Origin: Bacillus gobiensis
GTDB lineage: Bacteria; Bacillota; Bacilli; Bacillales; Bacillaceae
Assembly (NCBI RefSeq): GCF_001278705.1
Contig: NZ_CP012600.1
Location: 3,473,917 to 3,537,916 of the forward strand
DNA: 64,000 bases
Direction: 5' to 3'
Shown: positions 24,707-33,433 of the stretch, piece by piece
How the letters are laid out: each line of letters begins with the position of its first letter
Position numbering within the stretch: the stretch's first letter is position 1
Made by a program: the position numbers and the translations under genes
Notes under the pieces: generated by a model
Told to the model about the DNA's origin: nothing
The model's database searches: none
The model's input: only the letters and a program-made list of their open reading frames with translations

Positions 24707-25879
24707 TTATGATGCAGGTTTGTTCACTTTCTGTTCAGCACCCAAAATTCCGCTTGCTTTATAAGTAATGATCGATAAAAGAAACATGGCTGCCGTGAAC
24801 GATGTAACTGAATTGAAATTTCCAAAGTGAGCATATAATTGGCCGGCGATAAATGCACCGAGTGTAGTTCCAAAGTACATAACTGAATTAGACAGTGAAG
24901 CGATCGTTCCTCTTGCGGAGGGGTTAAGCGATTGAAACAGACTCATCATAATTGGAAAAAGAATACCTGCGAAAAAAAACAGCAAAAAGAACGAGATCTC
25001 AACGAGAATCACACTCGGAAAGAAAGGAAGGCAGAAATACAATAACCCCATAAGAAGGATTCCACCAAGTAAAGATTTTGTTTGACCGATTTTAGATATG
25101 TAGCGGGATCCAAAGAAACTTCCGATAAAATTCCCCATCCCAAGTACCAGCATAGCTGTACCAATTTGTGCCACATTGAAATGATAATCATCACTTAACC
25201 ATGTCCCCAAAAACGTAAACGCCGCAAAATTTCCGGTTTGAAAAAGCAGATAGGCAAAGAAAACGATGAAAACGTGCGACTCTGAAAACAGATGTTTATA
25301 TCTATTAAAAATAGATTGCTGGTTTATTTGTTGAGAGGACTTGATTGCCGGCATAAAAACCGTTAAGAAAATCAGCACGATTGAAAAAGCGGCCAAGACA
25401 AAAAAAGGTGCCCTCCACGAAAGCGAAGCCAAGAAGCTTCCCATCGGAAGTCCCAAAGCCTGCGAAACAGCCAAACCAGCAGTGGCTATCCCCATGCTTT
25501 TTACAATCTGATCCGGTTTTACTATTAAAGGAATAGAAGCCCAAACCTGAGGCGTTACAAATGCTGCGCTTACTCCGGCGATAAATCTGAAAGCACACAT
25601 GCTCCAAAAATCAGGCGCCAGCCCGCAGAGAAATGTAGATAAAGCAAAAGCTGCCAATCCATAAATCATAACAGTCTTCCGATTGAGATTATCAGAAATT
25701 GGGCCTGCAACAAGAGCAAATAATGCATAGCCTAACGCATAGGAACTTACCATCCATCCAGACACATCGGTAGTTACATCGTAAAGGCTGCTAAGTATTG
25801 GCAATAAAGGAGAAATTAAAAATGTATCCGTCCCGATGACGAACATAATAAAAAAGAATAAAGCAATCGTTTTGTTCAT
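24707..25879 (-). CDS. MFS transporter (DHA1 type)
   Basis: A 390-residue 12-segment major facilitator with the AraJ/YceJ-like pattern: GTDTFLISPLLPILS at helix 1, VSSYALGYALFALVAGPISDNLNRK (motif A) and FVTPQVWASI. Probably an exporter of a small compound. It is 104 bp downstream of, and co-oriented with, an ArsR-type regulator gene that probably controls it. An AACCTCC-type (GGAGGTT) ribosome binding site precedes the ATG. Confidence 0.88.
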   Translation of the reverse strand: MNKTIALFFFIMFVIGTDTFLISPLLPILSSLYDVTTDVSGWMVSSYALGYALFALVAGPISDNLNRKTVMIYGLAAFALSTFLCGLAPDFWSMCAFRFIAGVSAAFVTPQVWASIPLIVKPDQIVKSMGIATAGLAVSQALGLPMGSFLASLSWRAPFFVLAAFSIVLIFLTVFMPAIKSSQQINQQSIFNRYKHLFSESHVFIVFFAYLLFQTGNFAAFTFLGTWLSDDYHFNVAQIGTAMLVLGMGNFIGSFFGSRYISKIGQTKSLLGGILLMGLLYFCLPFFPSVILVEISFFLLFFFAGILFPIMMSLFQSLNPSARGTIASLSNSVMYFGTTLGAFIAGQLYAHFGNFNSVTSFTAAMFLLSIITYKASGILGAEQKVNKPAS

Positions 25880-25983
25880 GATAACCTCCGGTGTAATAGT
25901 TTTAAAATTATGAAACTATAGAATAAAAAAAGAAACACGATACTCCAGGTAAACGGCAAAATACAGCTGTCTACCTGAACGTT

Positions 25984-26271
25984 TTATAAAGTGTCTAGAA
26001 AATCAGGCAAATACTTTTGAAATGTCTCTAAATTTAAACGAATGTACCTTGTTCTTGAATCCTTTCTTACGATTGTTAAGCCAGCTTCGCGAAGCGTACG
26101 AAAATGATACGATGCTGTTGTCTTAACAATATTGCATTGTTCACCAACCTCTCCACAGCTTAATTCCCTTTGGTTTTTGTATAATGTTCGAACAATCGCC
26201 AACCGTGATTCATCCGCTAATGCTTTAAATATCTGTACTCTGATTTGATCTTCTGATAGTTTTATATTCAT
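25984..26271 (-). CDS. ArsR-family winged-helix regulator
   Basis: A 95-residue ArsR/HTH_20-type repressor: IFKALADESRLAIVRTLY, then SCGEVGEQCNIVKTTASYHFRTLREAGLT. Two Cys residues (positions about 38 and 45) flank the recognition helix, but the metal-binding CVC motif of ArsR is not seen, so a metal ligand is uncertain. It precedes the MFS gene on the same strand. Confidence 0.88.
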   Translation of the reverse strand: MNIKLSEDQIRVQIFKALADESRLAIVRTLYKNQRELSCGEVGEQCNIVKTTASYHFRTLREAGLTIVRKDSRTRYIRLNLETFQKYLPDFLDTL

Positions 26272-26310
26272 GGAACTATCATAGTATAAAATGGGAAGGT
26301 TGGCAAATAT

Positions 26311-26341
26311 AAAAAAACTGACCCAATTATTTTTAGGTCAG
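26311..26341 (-). terminator. Terminator (second) between agcS-type gene and arsR-type gene
   Basis: On the minus strand CTGACC...GGTCAG is followed by TTTTTTT. Confidence 0.65.
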
Positions 26342-26439
26342 CAATCTATATGTTAGCTATGATTTTAAATAAAGTTGTATTATTTATAAAAAAGTGTAAT
26401 CGTTTTTAAACTTTTTTACGAAATGTTCTTTCAAAAAGA

Positions 26440-26486
26440 AAAAAATCCATTTTGATCAATCTTTTTCAAAATGGATTCTTTTTATA
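26440..26486 (-). terminator. Terminator of the alanine/glycine symporter gene
   Basis: AATCCATTTTGA and TCAAAATGGATT are a perfect 12-bp pair. On the minus strand the stem is followed by a long T tract. Confidence 0.85.
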
Positions 26487-26543
26487 TGCCGTAGAATGAG
26501 GATTTGTGGGATATTTTTAATCAAACTTTATTTCAAAGCTACA

Positions 26544-27986
26544 TTAGTGATCTTTTTTGTATTCTTTCTCCCAGTAATCAGCATTTTTAATTCCTAACGC
26601 TTTCGGATCAAATACTGGGTCAATGCCTTGTTTTTTCTGTTTCTCATAATCTTTTAATGCAGCAAGCGCCGGCTTTGCTAAGAGGACGATTGCAATAATA
26701 TTCAGCCAAACCATAATTCCGAGTCCGGCATCTCCCCATGCCCATGCTAATTCTGCGGTTTTCACGGTCCCATAGAATGTAGATGCCAAAATCACAAGCT
26801 TTAAAATCAACATTGCCCATTTGCTATTTTTCCCTTGAGCAATGTATGCAATATTTGTTTCTGCAATATAGTAGTAGGCCATGATTGTTGTAAAAGCGAA
26901 GAAAAATAAGGCAATGGCAACAAATCCGGCTCCAAATCCAGGGATGACACTGTCAATAGCGGCCTGTGTAAATCCAGGACCTGCTTCAACCCCTTTTAAA
27001 TTGTTGACTATGAAAGATCCATCTGCAGCTTCGGTATTATACATTCCCGTAAACAAAATCATAAACGCTGTAGCGGAGCAGACAAAGAGCGTATCAATAT
27101 ATACAGAGAACGCTTGGACCAATCCTTGTTTAACGGGATGTGAAACTTCAGCGGCAGCAGCCGGATGAGGACCTGTGCCCTGGCCAGCCTCATTTGAATA
27201 AATGCCTCGTTTCACTCCCCATGAAATAGCCATACCAATAAGCCCGCCAAATGCGGAATCCAGTGCAAACGCACTTCTGAAAATTAGTGAAATAACACCT
27301 GGCAATTGGTCAATATGCGTAATAACAATGACTAAAGATAACAGGATATAGCCTAATGCCATGAAAGGAACGATTAACTGGGCTGCATTTGCAATTCTTT
27401 TTACACCGCCAAAAATAATGAAACCTAATAAAAGAACGATTAATACCCCAGTAATCGCGGGATGAATACCAAATGCATTTTTTACACCCTCAGAAATGGA
27501 ATTCGATTGTACCCCTGGCATAAGAATAGCCATTGCTATCAGTGCAGCAAAAGCAAAAAGAAAAGCAAACCATTTCCATCCTATTCCTTTTTCGATGTAA
27601 TAGGCCGGACCTCCTCGGTATTGCCCATCCTGTTTTACTTTATAAATCTGCGCGAGAGTTGATTCGATAAAAGCACTGGATGCGCCAAAAAACGCAATGG
27701 CCCACATCCAAAATACAGCACCCGGCCCGCCAAATGCGATGGCTGTCGCTACACCAGCAATATTCCCTGTACCCACACGTCCTGATAACGCAATGGATAA
27801 TGCTTGAAAAGATGAGACTCCTGCTTCTGAGCTTTTCCCTTGGAACATCAATTTAATCATTTCCTTAATATGTCTAACCTGCAGAAAACGAGTCAAAACT
27901 GAGAATGTTAGACCGATAATCATTAATATGTATATAACCGGCTCACTCCACAAAACACCATTTAAACCAGAAACAAATTTCTCCAA
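26544..27986 (-). CDS. Alanine/glycine:cation (Na+) symporter, AGCS family
   Basis: A 480-residue membrane transporter with the AGCS signature ALSGRVGTGNIAGVATAIAFGGPGAVFWMW (about residues 67-96) and the GIYSNEAGQGTGPHPAAAA motif characteristic of the family. It imports alanine, glycine or glutamine with Na+ (compare Bacillus subtilis AlsT, GlnT, YrbD). About 10-11 membrane helices are visible. It is monocistronic, with its own terminator. A cre-like half-matching site lies about 140 bp upstream (28125-28138, same two mismatches as the one at 2105), so carbon control is possible. A GGAGGAGC Shine-Dalgarno precedes the ATG. Confidence 0.92.
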   Translation of the reverse strand: MEKFVSGLNGVLWSEPVIYILMIIGLTFSVLTRFLQVRHIKEMIKLMFQGKSSEAGVSSFQALSIALSGRVGTGNIAGVATAIAFGGPGAVFWMWAIAFFGASSAFIESTLAQIYKVKQDGQYRGGPAYYIEKGIGWKWFAFLFAFAALIAMAILMPGVQSNSISEGVKNAFGIHPAITGVLIVLLLGFIIFGGVKRIANAAQLIVPFMALGYILLSLVIVITHIDQLPGVISLIFRSAFALDSAFGGLIGMAISWGVKRGIYSNEAGQGTGPHPAAAAEVSHPVKQGLVQAFSVYIDTLFVCSATAFMILFTGMYNTEAADGSFIVNNLKGVEAGPGFTQAAIDSVIPGFGAGFVAIALFFFAFTTIMAYYYIAETNIAYIAQGKNSKWAMLILKLVILASTFYGTVKTAELAWAWGDAGLGIMVWLNIIAIVLLAKPALAALKDYEKQKKQGIDPVFDPKALGIKNADYWEKEYKKDH

Positions 27987-28354
27987 TTATGCTCCTCCTT
28001 GCTACTTATCTAGATAGATAATGACCTATTAAATTATGATTATATCAATTTGATTAAACAAGAAATATGTCATATTTTCTCACGTTAACGATATAAAAAA
28101 AGATTCTAAGTAATTAAAACCGATATAAAACGCTTTCATTTAGAAGGTTTTATTATATTAAAATATGAGCTGCTTTTCAAGAATATTCTTTATTATTTGC
28201 AATAATAATCAACCACATGTATTTGTTCCTTTAATGGCCATTGCTAATTTTAAAAAGGTTATTCCCTATTGTTATTATGCTAACAAATGAATAACATATA
28301 TACCCTACAATGCACAGATAAAGAGGCCATTCGGCACCGATCATTCGTTCCTTT

Positions 28355-28471
28355 TCATACCCCTAACAGGGGGAATGAATCTATTTTTTCAATTTCATCC
28401 TCTAGGATAATGCGTACATTTCCATCTTTCTTCATAGTATATTTTTTTAAGAAATCAAGCTTCTGATCCAC
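28355..28471 (-). CDS. Possible 38-residue small protein
   Basis: A GTG at 28471 lies about 11 nt after TAAGGAGG and opens a 39-codon frame: MDQKLDFLKK, a Lys/Asp/Glu-rich middle, ending DSFPLLGV. There is no signal peptide or membrane segment, and I recognise no family. It lies in the gene-poor stretch between the symporter gene and the toxin-immunity locus and may be a remnant. The remaining parts of 27990-28658 show no clear gene. Confidence 0.35.
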   Translation of the reverse strand: MDQKLDFLKKYTMKKDGNVRIILEDEIEKIDSFPLLGV

Positions 28472-28658
28472 AATTGTTAGTACCTCCTTATACAGCTTGT
28501 CTAATATTGTAACAATTTTCGGTTTTTAATAAGTTTATATGGCGTTTTAAAACTCTCTATCCGGATTAATATCATCCATGTTAGCCCTACCAAAAAAGAA
28601 TCGAACATGTTTTTATTCTGCGAAAGTTGAGTTATATTTAAAAATCTCGGTAAGCTTT

Positions 28659-29126
28659 TTATAAATTATTTTGCTTCACTTCCTCGAACCATAAATCAAA
28701 AATATCATCAGGTAATAGTTCGTCATCATTCGAATAAATTAAGTCATATTTATATTGTCCTTTTAGACTGTTTTGTTTTACATTATAATGCAATTTCATT
28801 TCCGTAGGCATTTCTTTATTGAACTCTTCACACTTATTATGGATAAACATTAAATTTTGATTACCAATTTTCAGTGCAGCACTCTGTCTTTCTCTTGAAA
28901 CATCATAAACTTGATTGTGTTGACTACCCAATTCTTTTGTAGCCTCATTTAGTTGATGTTTATGGACAATATTCCCGTTAATTTTACAGAAAAAATCAAA
29001 AGCATACATTTTTGGTTCATATGAACAATAGATAAAGATATCCTCTGCTTTATTATCAACATACTCTAAACAAACTGCCACCATATCTGCTTGTAATTCT
29101 GTAAAATAATCCTCAAATACCTTCAC
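28659..29126 (-). CDS. DUF600/YezG-type immunity protein (orphan)
   Basis: A 155-residue soluble acidic protein resembling the DUF600/YezG immunity family of LXG toxins: YCSYEPKMYAFDFFCKINGNI in the middle and MPTEMKLHYN...YKYDLIYSNDDELLPDDIFDLWFEEV at the C-terminus. In Bacillus subtilis YezG neutralises the LXG nuclease toxin YeeF. Here the only matching toxin sequence is the eroded LXG fragment immediately upstream (29.35-29.56 kb), so this looks like an immunity gene that outlived its toxin. GGAGGT precedes the ATG. Confidence 0.75.
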   Translation of the reverse strand: MKVFEDYFTELQADMVAVCLEYVDNKAEDIFIYCSYEPKMYAFDFFCKINGNIVHKHQLNEATKELGSQHNQVYDVSRERQSAALKIGNQNLMFIHNKCEEFNKEMPTEMKLHYNVKQNSLKGQYKYDLIYSNDDELLPDDIFDLWFEEVKQNNL

Positions 29127-29344
29127 ATGTTTACCTCCTAACGCACTATTCCATCTTTAATAAAATCATTTTAAACCCACTGGCTCCCTTAACCATTACC
29201 GTAACATTAGTACCTGCTCAACCGCTTCTCACTGAGAACGCAGTTAAGGTATTTTTATGTCTAGATAATTCAGTGCTGTACTTAATGGTTCTTATAATTT
29301 ATAAGTTTAAAAGATTGTCAATACGGTAACTTTTATTACGCTTA

Positions 29345-29560
29345 AATTTTCTGCTTCTGGACGATGTCCATACCTTTGGTGTTCTTATAAGCGTCTAAGG
29401 CGTGGTTCGCCGTTGTTTAAGCCTTTGGCGGATTTATAGATCGTGTTTCCGCAATTAATCGCCCTACCGGGATGGACCCGGCTGCGGCCATTGCTCCGGC
29501 AGCTACTTGTTCTGCGGAGGTTAGCTTTTCGCCTGTTGCCAATTAATTCTATTGTATCTT
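29345..29560 (-). pseudogene. Decayed fragment of an LXG toxin gene
   Basis: About 200 bp closely match the segment 31400-31595 of the intact LXG gene (shared runs such as GATGTCCATACCTTTGG, AAGGCGTGGTTCGCCG and TAGCTTTTCGCCTGT), but with many substitutions and indels and no open frame. It encodes part of the conserved pretoxin linker region. It is the relic of a second toxin gene, or of a duplication of the first. The rest of 29127-29782 shows no other feature. Confidence 0.75.
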
Positions 29561-29782
29561 TATTTTTTCTTAAAGCCTATAACTTCCATGGCGAAAGGTG
29601 GATAAGAACTTTATGATACTGTAAATCAAAAGTGCTTTTACAATATTCCTATTGCTTATCACCACGAGCAAACGTAGTCGTCTTTTACAAATCTTGCATG
29701 TCTGCCCAAGATGGTACAACCATCATGAATTTTGAATTTCAAGTAATCATTTTTAATCTTCCAGACATAAATATTTTATAAG

Positions 29783-29822
29783 AAAACAAAAGCACTTGTT
29801 ACCTAAAAGGAAATCAAGTGCT
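29783..29822 (-). terminator. Terminator of the LXG toxin/immunity operon
   Basis: AGCACTTG pairs with CAAGTGCT; on the minus strand the stem is followed by TTTTGTTTTC. It lies 104 bp beyond the immunity stop. Confidence 0.65.
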
Positions 29823-29925
29823 ATTTCTATGCATAATAGGGATTCCTGCAACTCTAAACTGCAAACATCCTTTTCTAATTTGATTACTCTAATCCAAAAA
29901 AGTTCATAAAATAATAGAGTAATAG

Positions 29926-30438
29926 TTAATTTTGTATTTGTAATTCCCTTAAAACTTCTGTCCGCAAATCACTCGCAATATTCCCATTCTTGTAATCATC
30001 CAATAAAAAATTTATTCTCTGAATATAACTATCTGAATTCTCTATACATCTTTCAAAACAGTCTATAAAATGGTCTACTAATGTATCATCAACTAAAGCA
30101 ATTGGTTCTGGATAATATTTGACACCTTCTCTTTCAAATGCTTTTCTACTAGTATAAGCAACTGCATCAATAATACAGTTCCAAGCCATGACGTCTGTTT
30201 CATTATCTGACATCTCTTGAATTATTGTTATACCATTTTCCTCATTATCTAATAATTCATAAAGAATATCCCCTATATTTTCTTTATCTTTTAGCCACTC
30301 CCAACATTTATATATAACTTCCTGGGCTAAAATTTGATCTTCCTTTTGAGAAAATACCGACAAAACTTTTTCTGAAAGTCCAAGAAAAAATACTACTTTA
30401 CCGTCTTCTGTTAAACTACTGAAGTTAGTATTAGCCAT
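29926..30438 (-). CDS. Imm6-like immunity protein for the LXG toxin
   Basis: A 170-residue helical acidic cytosolic protein that should protect the producer from the adjacent toxin. The central MAWNCIIDAVAYTSRKAFE and the surrounding helices resemble the Imm6 immunity family found beside deaminase-type polymorphic toxins; the assignment rests on pattern and context. The start at 30438 is chosen because TTGGAGG is 6 nt upstream; the frame extends to 30471 and would overlap the toxin gene without a ribosome binding site. The toxin stop is 13 nt upstream, so the two are co-transcribed. Confidence 0.75.
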   Translation of the reverse strand: MANTNFSSLTEDGKVVFFLGLSEKVLSVFSQKEDQILAQEVIYKCWEWLKDKENIGDILYELLDNEENGITIIQEMSDNETDVMAWNCIIDAVAYTSRKAFEREGVKYYPEPIALVDDTLVDHFIDCFERCIENSDSYIQRINFLLDDYKNGNIASDLRTEVLRELQIQN

Positions 30439-30451
30439 AATTAACCTCCAA

Positions 30452-32449
30452 CTAATCAATATACTTTCCATGTTTAATCATTAGATTAAGCCTACCAGTT
30501 ACTTTAATGCTTTCATCAATTTCCGATGTTACTTCAATTTTTAAATTAGGATATTTTAAACTTAATTGCTTTAACACACCAGGCGGAACTTTATCATTCG
30601 CTAACCCCTGATAACACTTTCTACATACACCTGAAGGATTCGATTGATGAAGTTTTAATGTTCCTACTACATCTTCTGGTTTTATACCTGCCTTTATTAC
30701 TGCTGAATCAAATTCATTCAGAACACCTTCCTCTGCATGCCTAGTGAACAATGGGTTATTCCCTGGGGCTTTGATATTCCTGTCGGGCATTACTTCATCT
30801 AAATCAGGTAATCTAGCTTCTTTTCGTACTTTCGGCGATCCTCCTTCAAAAGTCAAATCTTCTAATCCATTTACATCAGTCTTTCCAACTGCAACTGTTT
30901 CAGTTTCTGGAACATTCCATTTTTTCCTTAGTGCATCTATATCAGTTTTACCAATTTCAATCTTACTTTCTTTACCCGTACCCTTAGTACCATTCCTCAC
31001 CGAAAACGCCTGTGCAATCTCGCTCACTGACTTTTTCTCGAGGCTAAAGTGGGCCGCCATTGGAATGTTGTTTGGGGTTGCTAGCTGTTGAACACGGACT
31101 TTGACAGGCACCTCAAACTGCCCAACATTTCTCTTGACCTTCTCAAGCGCATTTTTGGCTTGGTTTATTTTGTTGCTGACATATTGGTTGCTGTACGGCG
31201 CTTTTGTATTAGGTAGATTTCTTGTTTGCACATGATCCGCATATCGCGCCAGTCCTCCCAATGCCGTTATTCCAAGTGCATTTGTCAGGCTCTGCGTGCG
31301 TTTCTCGTCTGAAAGCTTGTTGCCGAACATATCCCTTCCGGTTGCTGCTTCGCTAAAGCCGTTGGCTGCAACTAAGCCGTAGATACCCATTTCACTTTTC
31401 TGGAGGATGTCCATACCTTTGGTGCTCTTATAGGCGTATAAGGCGTGGTTCGCCGCATTTAAGCCCTTTGCAGTTTTATAAATCGCGCTTCCGCCTTTGA
31501 TTGCCCGGCCGGCCCAGCCGACTACTGGTATAAAGCCCGCAGCTGCCATTGCTCCGGCGGCGACACGTTCTGCGGTAGATAGCTTTTCGCCTGTGACGGG
31601 GTCAATACCTTCTATTGCTCTCTTATAATCATAATATCCTGTGAGCTCTCCCGTAAAGGTGCAGGTTGCATCCCACGCTTTTTCGTACCAAGGACGGTTT
31701 TCCAGCTCTTCTTGTTCTTTTGCCAGTCTCCTTTGTTCGATTTGATCCTTTTTAAATTGCAAGTACTCCGCTTGTCTGGCGGCATTTTCTTCCCGGAGCT
31801 TGTAGATTTCGCTGTTGTGATAGGCCTTGGCATCGAAGTGGATCGAGGTGACGTTCCCGCCGCTTCCAGTCGAAGCCAACAATTGCTGATAAAGTGTGGT
31901 GACGATGGCTTCATCGCTTTCCAGCATTTCATATTCCTCTTTTAGCACACGGTCCAGCTCATTCACTTCTTTTACCGTTTCCGAACGTTTTTTTTCGGAA
32001 TCCTCGATTTGGGAATGGAAGGATTCTTTTGAAAAAGGTGTGAGGGAGACCAAGTCGTCAATTTGACTGAATGTACCTTTTAATTCCCGGTGCTGTTCAG
32101 AAACCATTTCCTTCGCACGACTGAGGCTGTTCGATACATCCTCCTCCACAAAAGGAACTTGGACAGCCGTATCCCCGGCAAGATCAAAATCCTCTGCAGT
32201 ACCTGGAATCCCTTTCATAAAGGCAATATTTTTATCAATCAGTTGAATCCACTCATTCACTACGTCAATCTGTGCTTGATAAAAACCTTTGATTGCCTCC
32301 GCACCTTTTCCATGAAACCCATCGAGGTCAACAAGTGCCTGCATGTTCTGTTTTACCTGATTCATTTGGCGTTTAAGCTCTTGATACTCCTCGGCACGTG
32401 CTTTTGTCGCAGATTCTAATGTTTTCGCTTCATAGACTTTATTCGCCAT
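30452..32449 (-). CDS. LXG polymorphic toxin with C-terminal deaminase-like domain
   Basis: A 665-residue antibacterial toxin for type VII (Ess/Yuk) secretion. Residues 1-230 form the helical LXG/WXG-like export domain. A variable linker follows, then a Gly/Ala-rich pretoxin region (AERVAAGAMAAAGFIPVVGWAGRAIKG), and at the end a cytidine-deaminase-fold toxin. The toxin domain shows the zinc motif His571-Ala-Glu573 (RHAEEG) and Cys609-x-x-Cys612 (NPSGVCRKC), the order used by YwqJ-type and related nucleic-acid deaminases. It is preceded by YwqH-like and YwqI-like partners and followed by an Imm6-like gene, matching the ywqHIJK layout of Bacillus subtilis. Whether DNA, RNA or a nucleotide is the target is unknown. 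Confidence 0.88.
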   Translation of the reverse strand: MANKVYEAKTLESATKARAEEYQELKRQMNQVKQNMQALVDLDGFHGKGAEAIKGFYQAQIDVVNEWIQLIDKNIAFMKGIPGTAEDFDLAGDTAVQVPFVEEDVSNSLSRAKEMVSEQHRELKGTFSQIDDLVSLTPFSKESFHSQIEDSEKKRSETVKEVNELDRVLKEEYEMLESDEAIVTTLYQQLLASTGSGGNVTSIHFDAKAYHNSEIYKLREENAARQAEYLQFKKDQIEQRRLAKEQEELENRPWYEKAWDATCTFTGELTGYYDYKRAIEGIDPVTGEKLSTAERVAAGAMAAAGFIPVVGWAGRAIKGGSAIYKTAKGLNAANHALYAYKSTKGMDILQKSEMGIYGLVAANGFSEAATGRDMFGNKLSDEKRTQSLTNALGITALGGLARYADHVQTRNLPNTKAPYSNQYVSNKINQAKNALEKVKRNVGQFEVPVKVRVQQLATPNNIPMAAHFSLEKKSVSEIAQAFSVRNGTKGTGKESKIEIGKTDIDALRKKWNVPETETVAVGKTDVNGLEDLTFEGGSPKVRKEARLPDLDEVMPDRNIKAPGNNPLFTRHAEEGVLNEFDSAVIKAGIKPEDVVGTLKLHQSNPSGVCRKCYQGLANDKVPPGVLKQLSLKYPNLKIEVTSEIDESIKVTGRLNLMIKHGKYID

Positions 32450-32473
32450 TCAATCCAAGCCTTTCTTTCATTT

Positions 32474-32734
32474 TTATTTGATCGCTTCATCCTGTTCCTT
32501 TAAGGTGTTTACGTTATCTCGTGTATCCTCGAGATTTTTTAATACGGCCTCCTTATATTGAGAGACCAACTCATGGATGTTCGTTTCTCTTTCCCGCCAC
32601 TTTGCGGTAAAATCAAGTTTATTGTCTCCGAGAGAGGACATAGACGGACCTTTTAACGAAAGTGCGTCAATCTCATTTTTTATTTCATTCAGCTTCGCTA
32701 AAACCTCTTTTGACCTTAGTTGGATCGTTGTCAT
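32474..32734 (-). CDS. YwqI-like small helical LXG partner (DUF5344 type)
   Basis: An 86-residue, almost wholly helical protein (LRSKEVLAKLNEIKNEIDAL ... LVSQYKEAVLKNLEDTRDNV), the size and character of YwqI/LapD-type WXG100-like proteins that bind LXG domains for export. The start ATG at 32734 overlaps the upstream stop (TAATG), and AGGTGG lies 8 nt before it; a GTG 12 nt further upstream is less likely. It is the second gene of the toxin operon. Confidence 0.82.
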   Translation of the reverse strand: MTTIQLRSKEVLAKLNEIKNEIDALSLKGPSMSSLGDNKLDFTAKWRERETNIHELVSQYKEAVLKNLEDTRDNVNTLKEQDEAIK

Positions 32735-33162
32735 TAAAACAGCCACCTTTTTAGATCATTAAATTTGTCTCCTGCAGCTTCCAACGTCTCTTTTCCAGCG
32801 TCCGCTACTTCTTCCGCTTCGCGCGCCAGGATGCCTGCAAAAGACAGTGCTTCCTTTTGAATGTTTAATTGTGTAATCTCCCAATCTATACTGTCTTTGT
32901 AGCTTTCATATTCATCATTCAAAATGTCTTCAATCGTTTGCTGGGCTTCATTTCGGACATCATTAAACTGATCTGCCCGGGAGCCTGTCCAGGATTTCGA
33001 TAGTTCGGGTTTACTAATTTTCTTGCTTTCACCCAAATAATCATTTTGCTGGTGCTCAATTTCTGTTTTGGCTTTTTTCAATCTTTCAATCTTTTCTTCC
33101 ACATCTGCCACTTGGCCCGTTATGGCACCGCGGATTTGTGCTAGATTCTCCAAGCTGAACAA
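32734..33162 (-). CDS. YwqH-like helical LXG partner (DUF5082 type)
   Basis: A 142-residue coiled-coil protein (VADVEEKIERLKKAKTEIEHQQ ... SKSWTGSRADQFNDVRNEA) with a WxG turn (Trp-Thr-Gly), typical of YwqH/LapA-type proteins that pair with LXG toxins. A TTG start at 33162 has GAGGTG 6 nt upstream and gives the family length of about 140 residues; an in-frame ATG at 33213 lacks a good ribosome binding site. It is the first gene of the toxin operon. The 33214-33369 leader has no gene but contains an interrupted TAAGGA/TCCTTA inverted repeat. Confidence 0.82.
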   Translation of the reverse strand: MFSLENLAQIRGAITGQVADVEEKIERLKKAKTEIEHQQNDYLGESKKISKPELSKSWTGSRADQFNDVRNEAQQTIEDILNDEYESYKDSIDWEITQLNIQKEALSFAGILAREAEEVADAGKETLEAAGDKFNDLKRWLF

Positions 33163-33369
33163 TTGTTTCACCTCGTTAAAACTGGATTCAGTGTATGTCA
33201 TCTTTTCCCACATCTTAAGTGTAAGGAGAAAGACTCTTTCCTTAAATAGGTTTATTTTCCTCTTTTTCTGTCATTCCAGGGTGAATAGGCCTACAAATGT
33301 GCCGGGATGAAAAATAAAAAGAATCTTCAGACGAAGTCTTCCATTTCTCTGAAACTTTATATGGATAAG

Positions 33370-33409
33370 CGTAGAAAAACAGACCAAAACTGAAATACAG
33401 TCTTGGTCC
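33370..33409 (-). terminator. Terminator after MFS gene
   Basis: On the minus strand GACCAAGACTG...CAGTTTTGGTC is followed by TGTTTTTCT. Confidence 0.75.
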
Positions 33410-33433
33410 GTCCAGCATGCTACATTCCTGTAG

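Noticed and set aside
28270..28285. TGTTA-N6-TAACA palindrome upstream of the alanine/glycine symporter gene, resembling a GlnR/TnrA site
   Set aside because: The spacer is 6 nt where the consensus needs 7, and it is about 280 bp upstream of the start.
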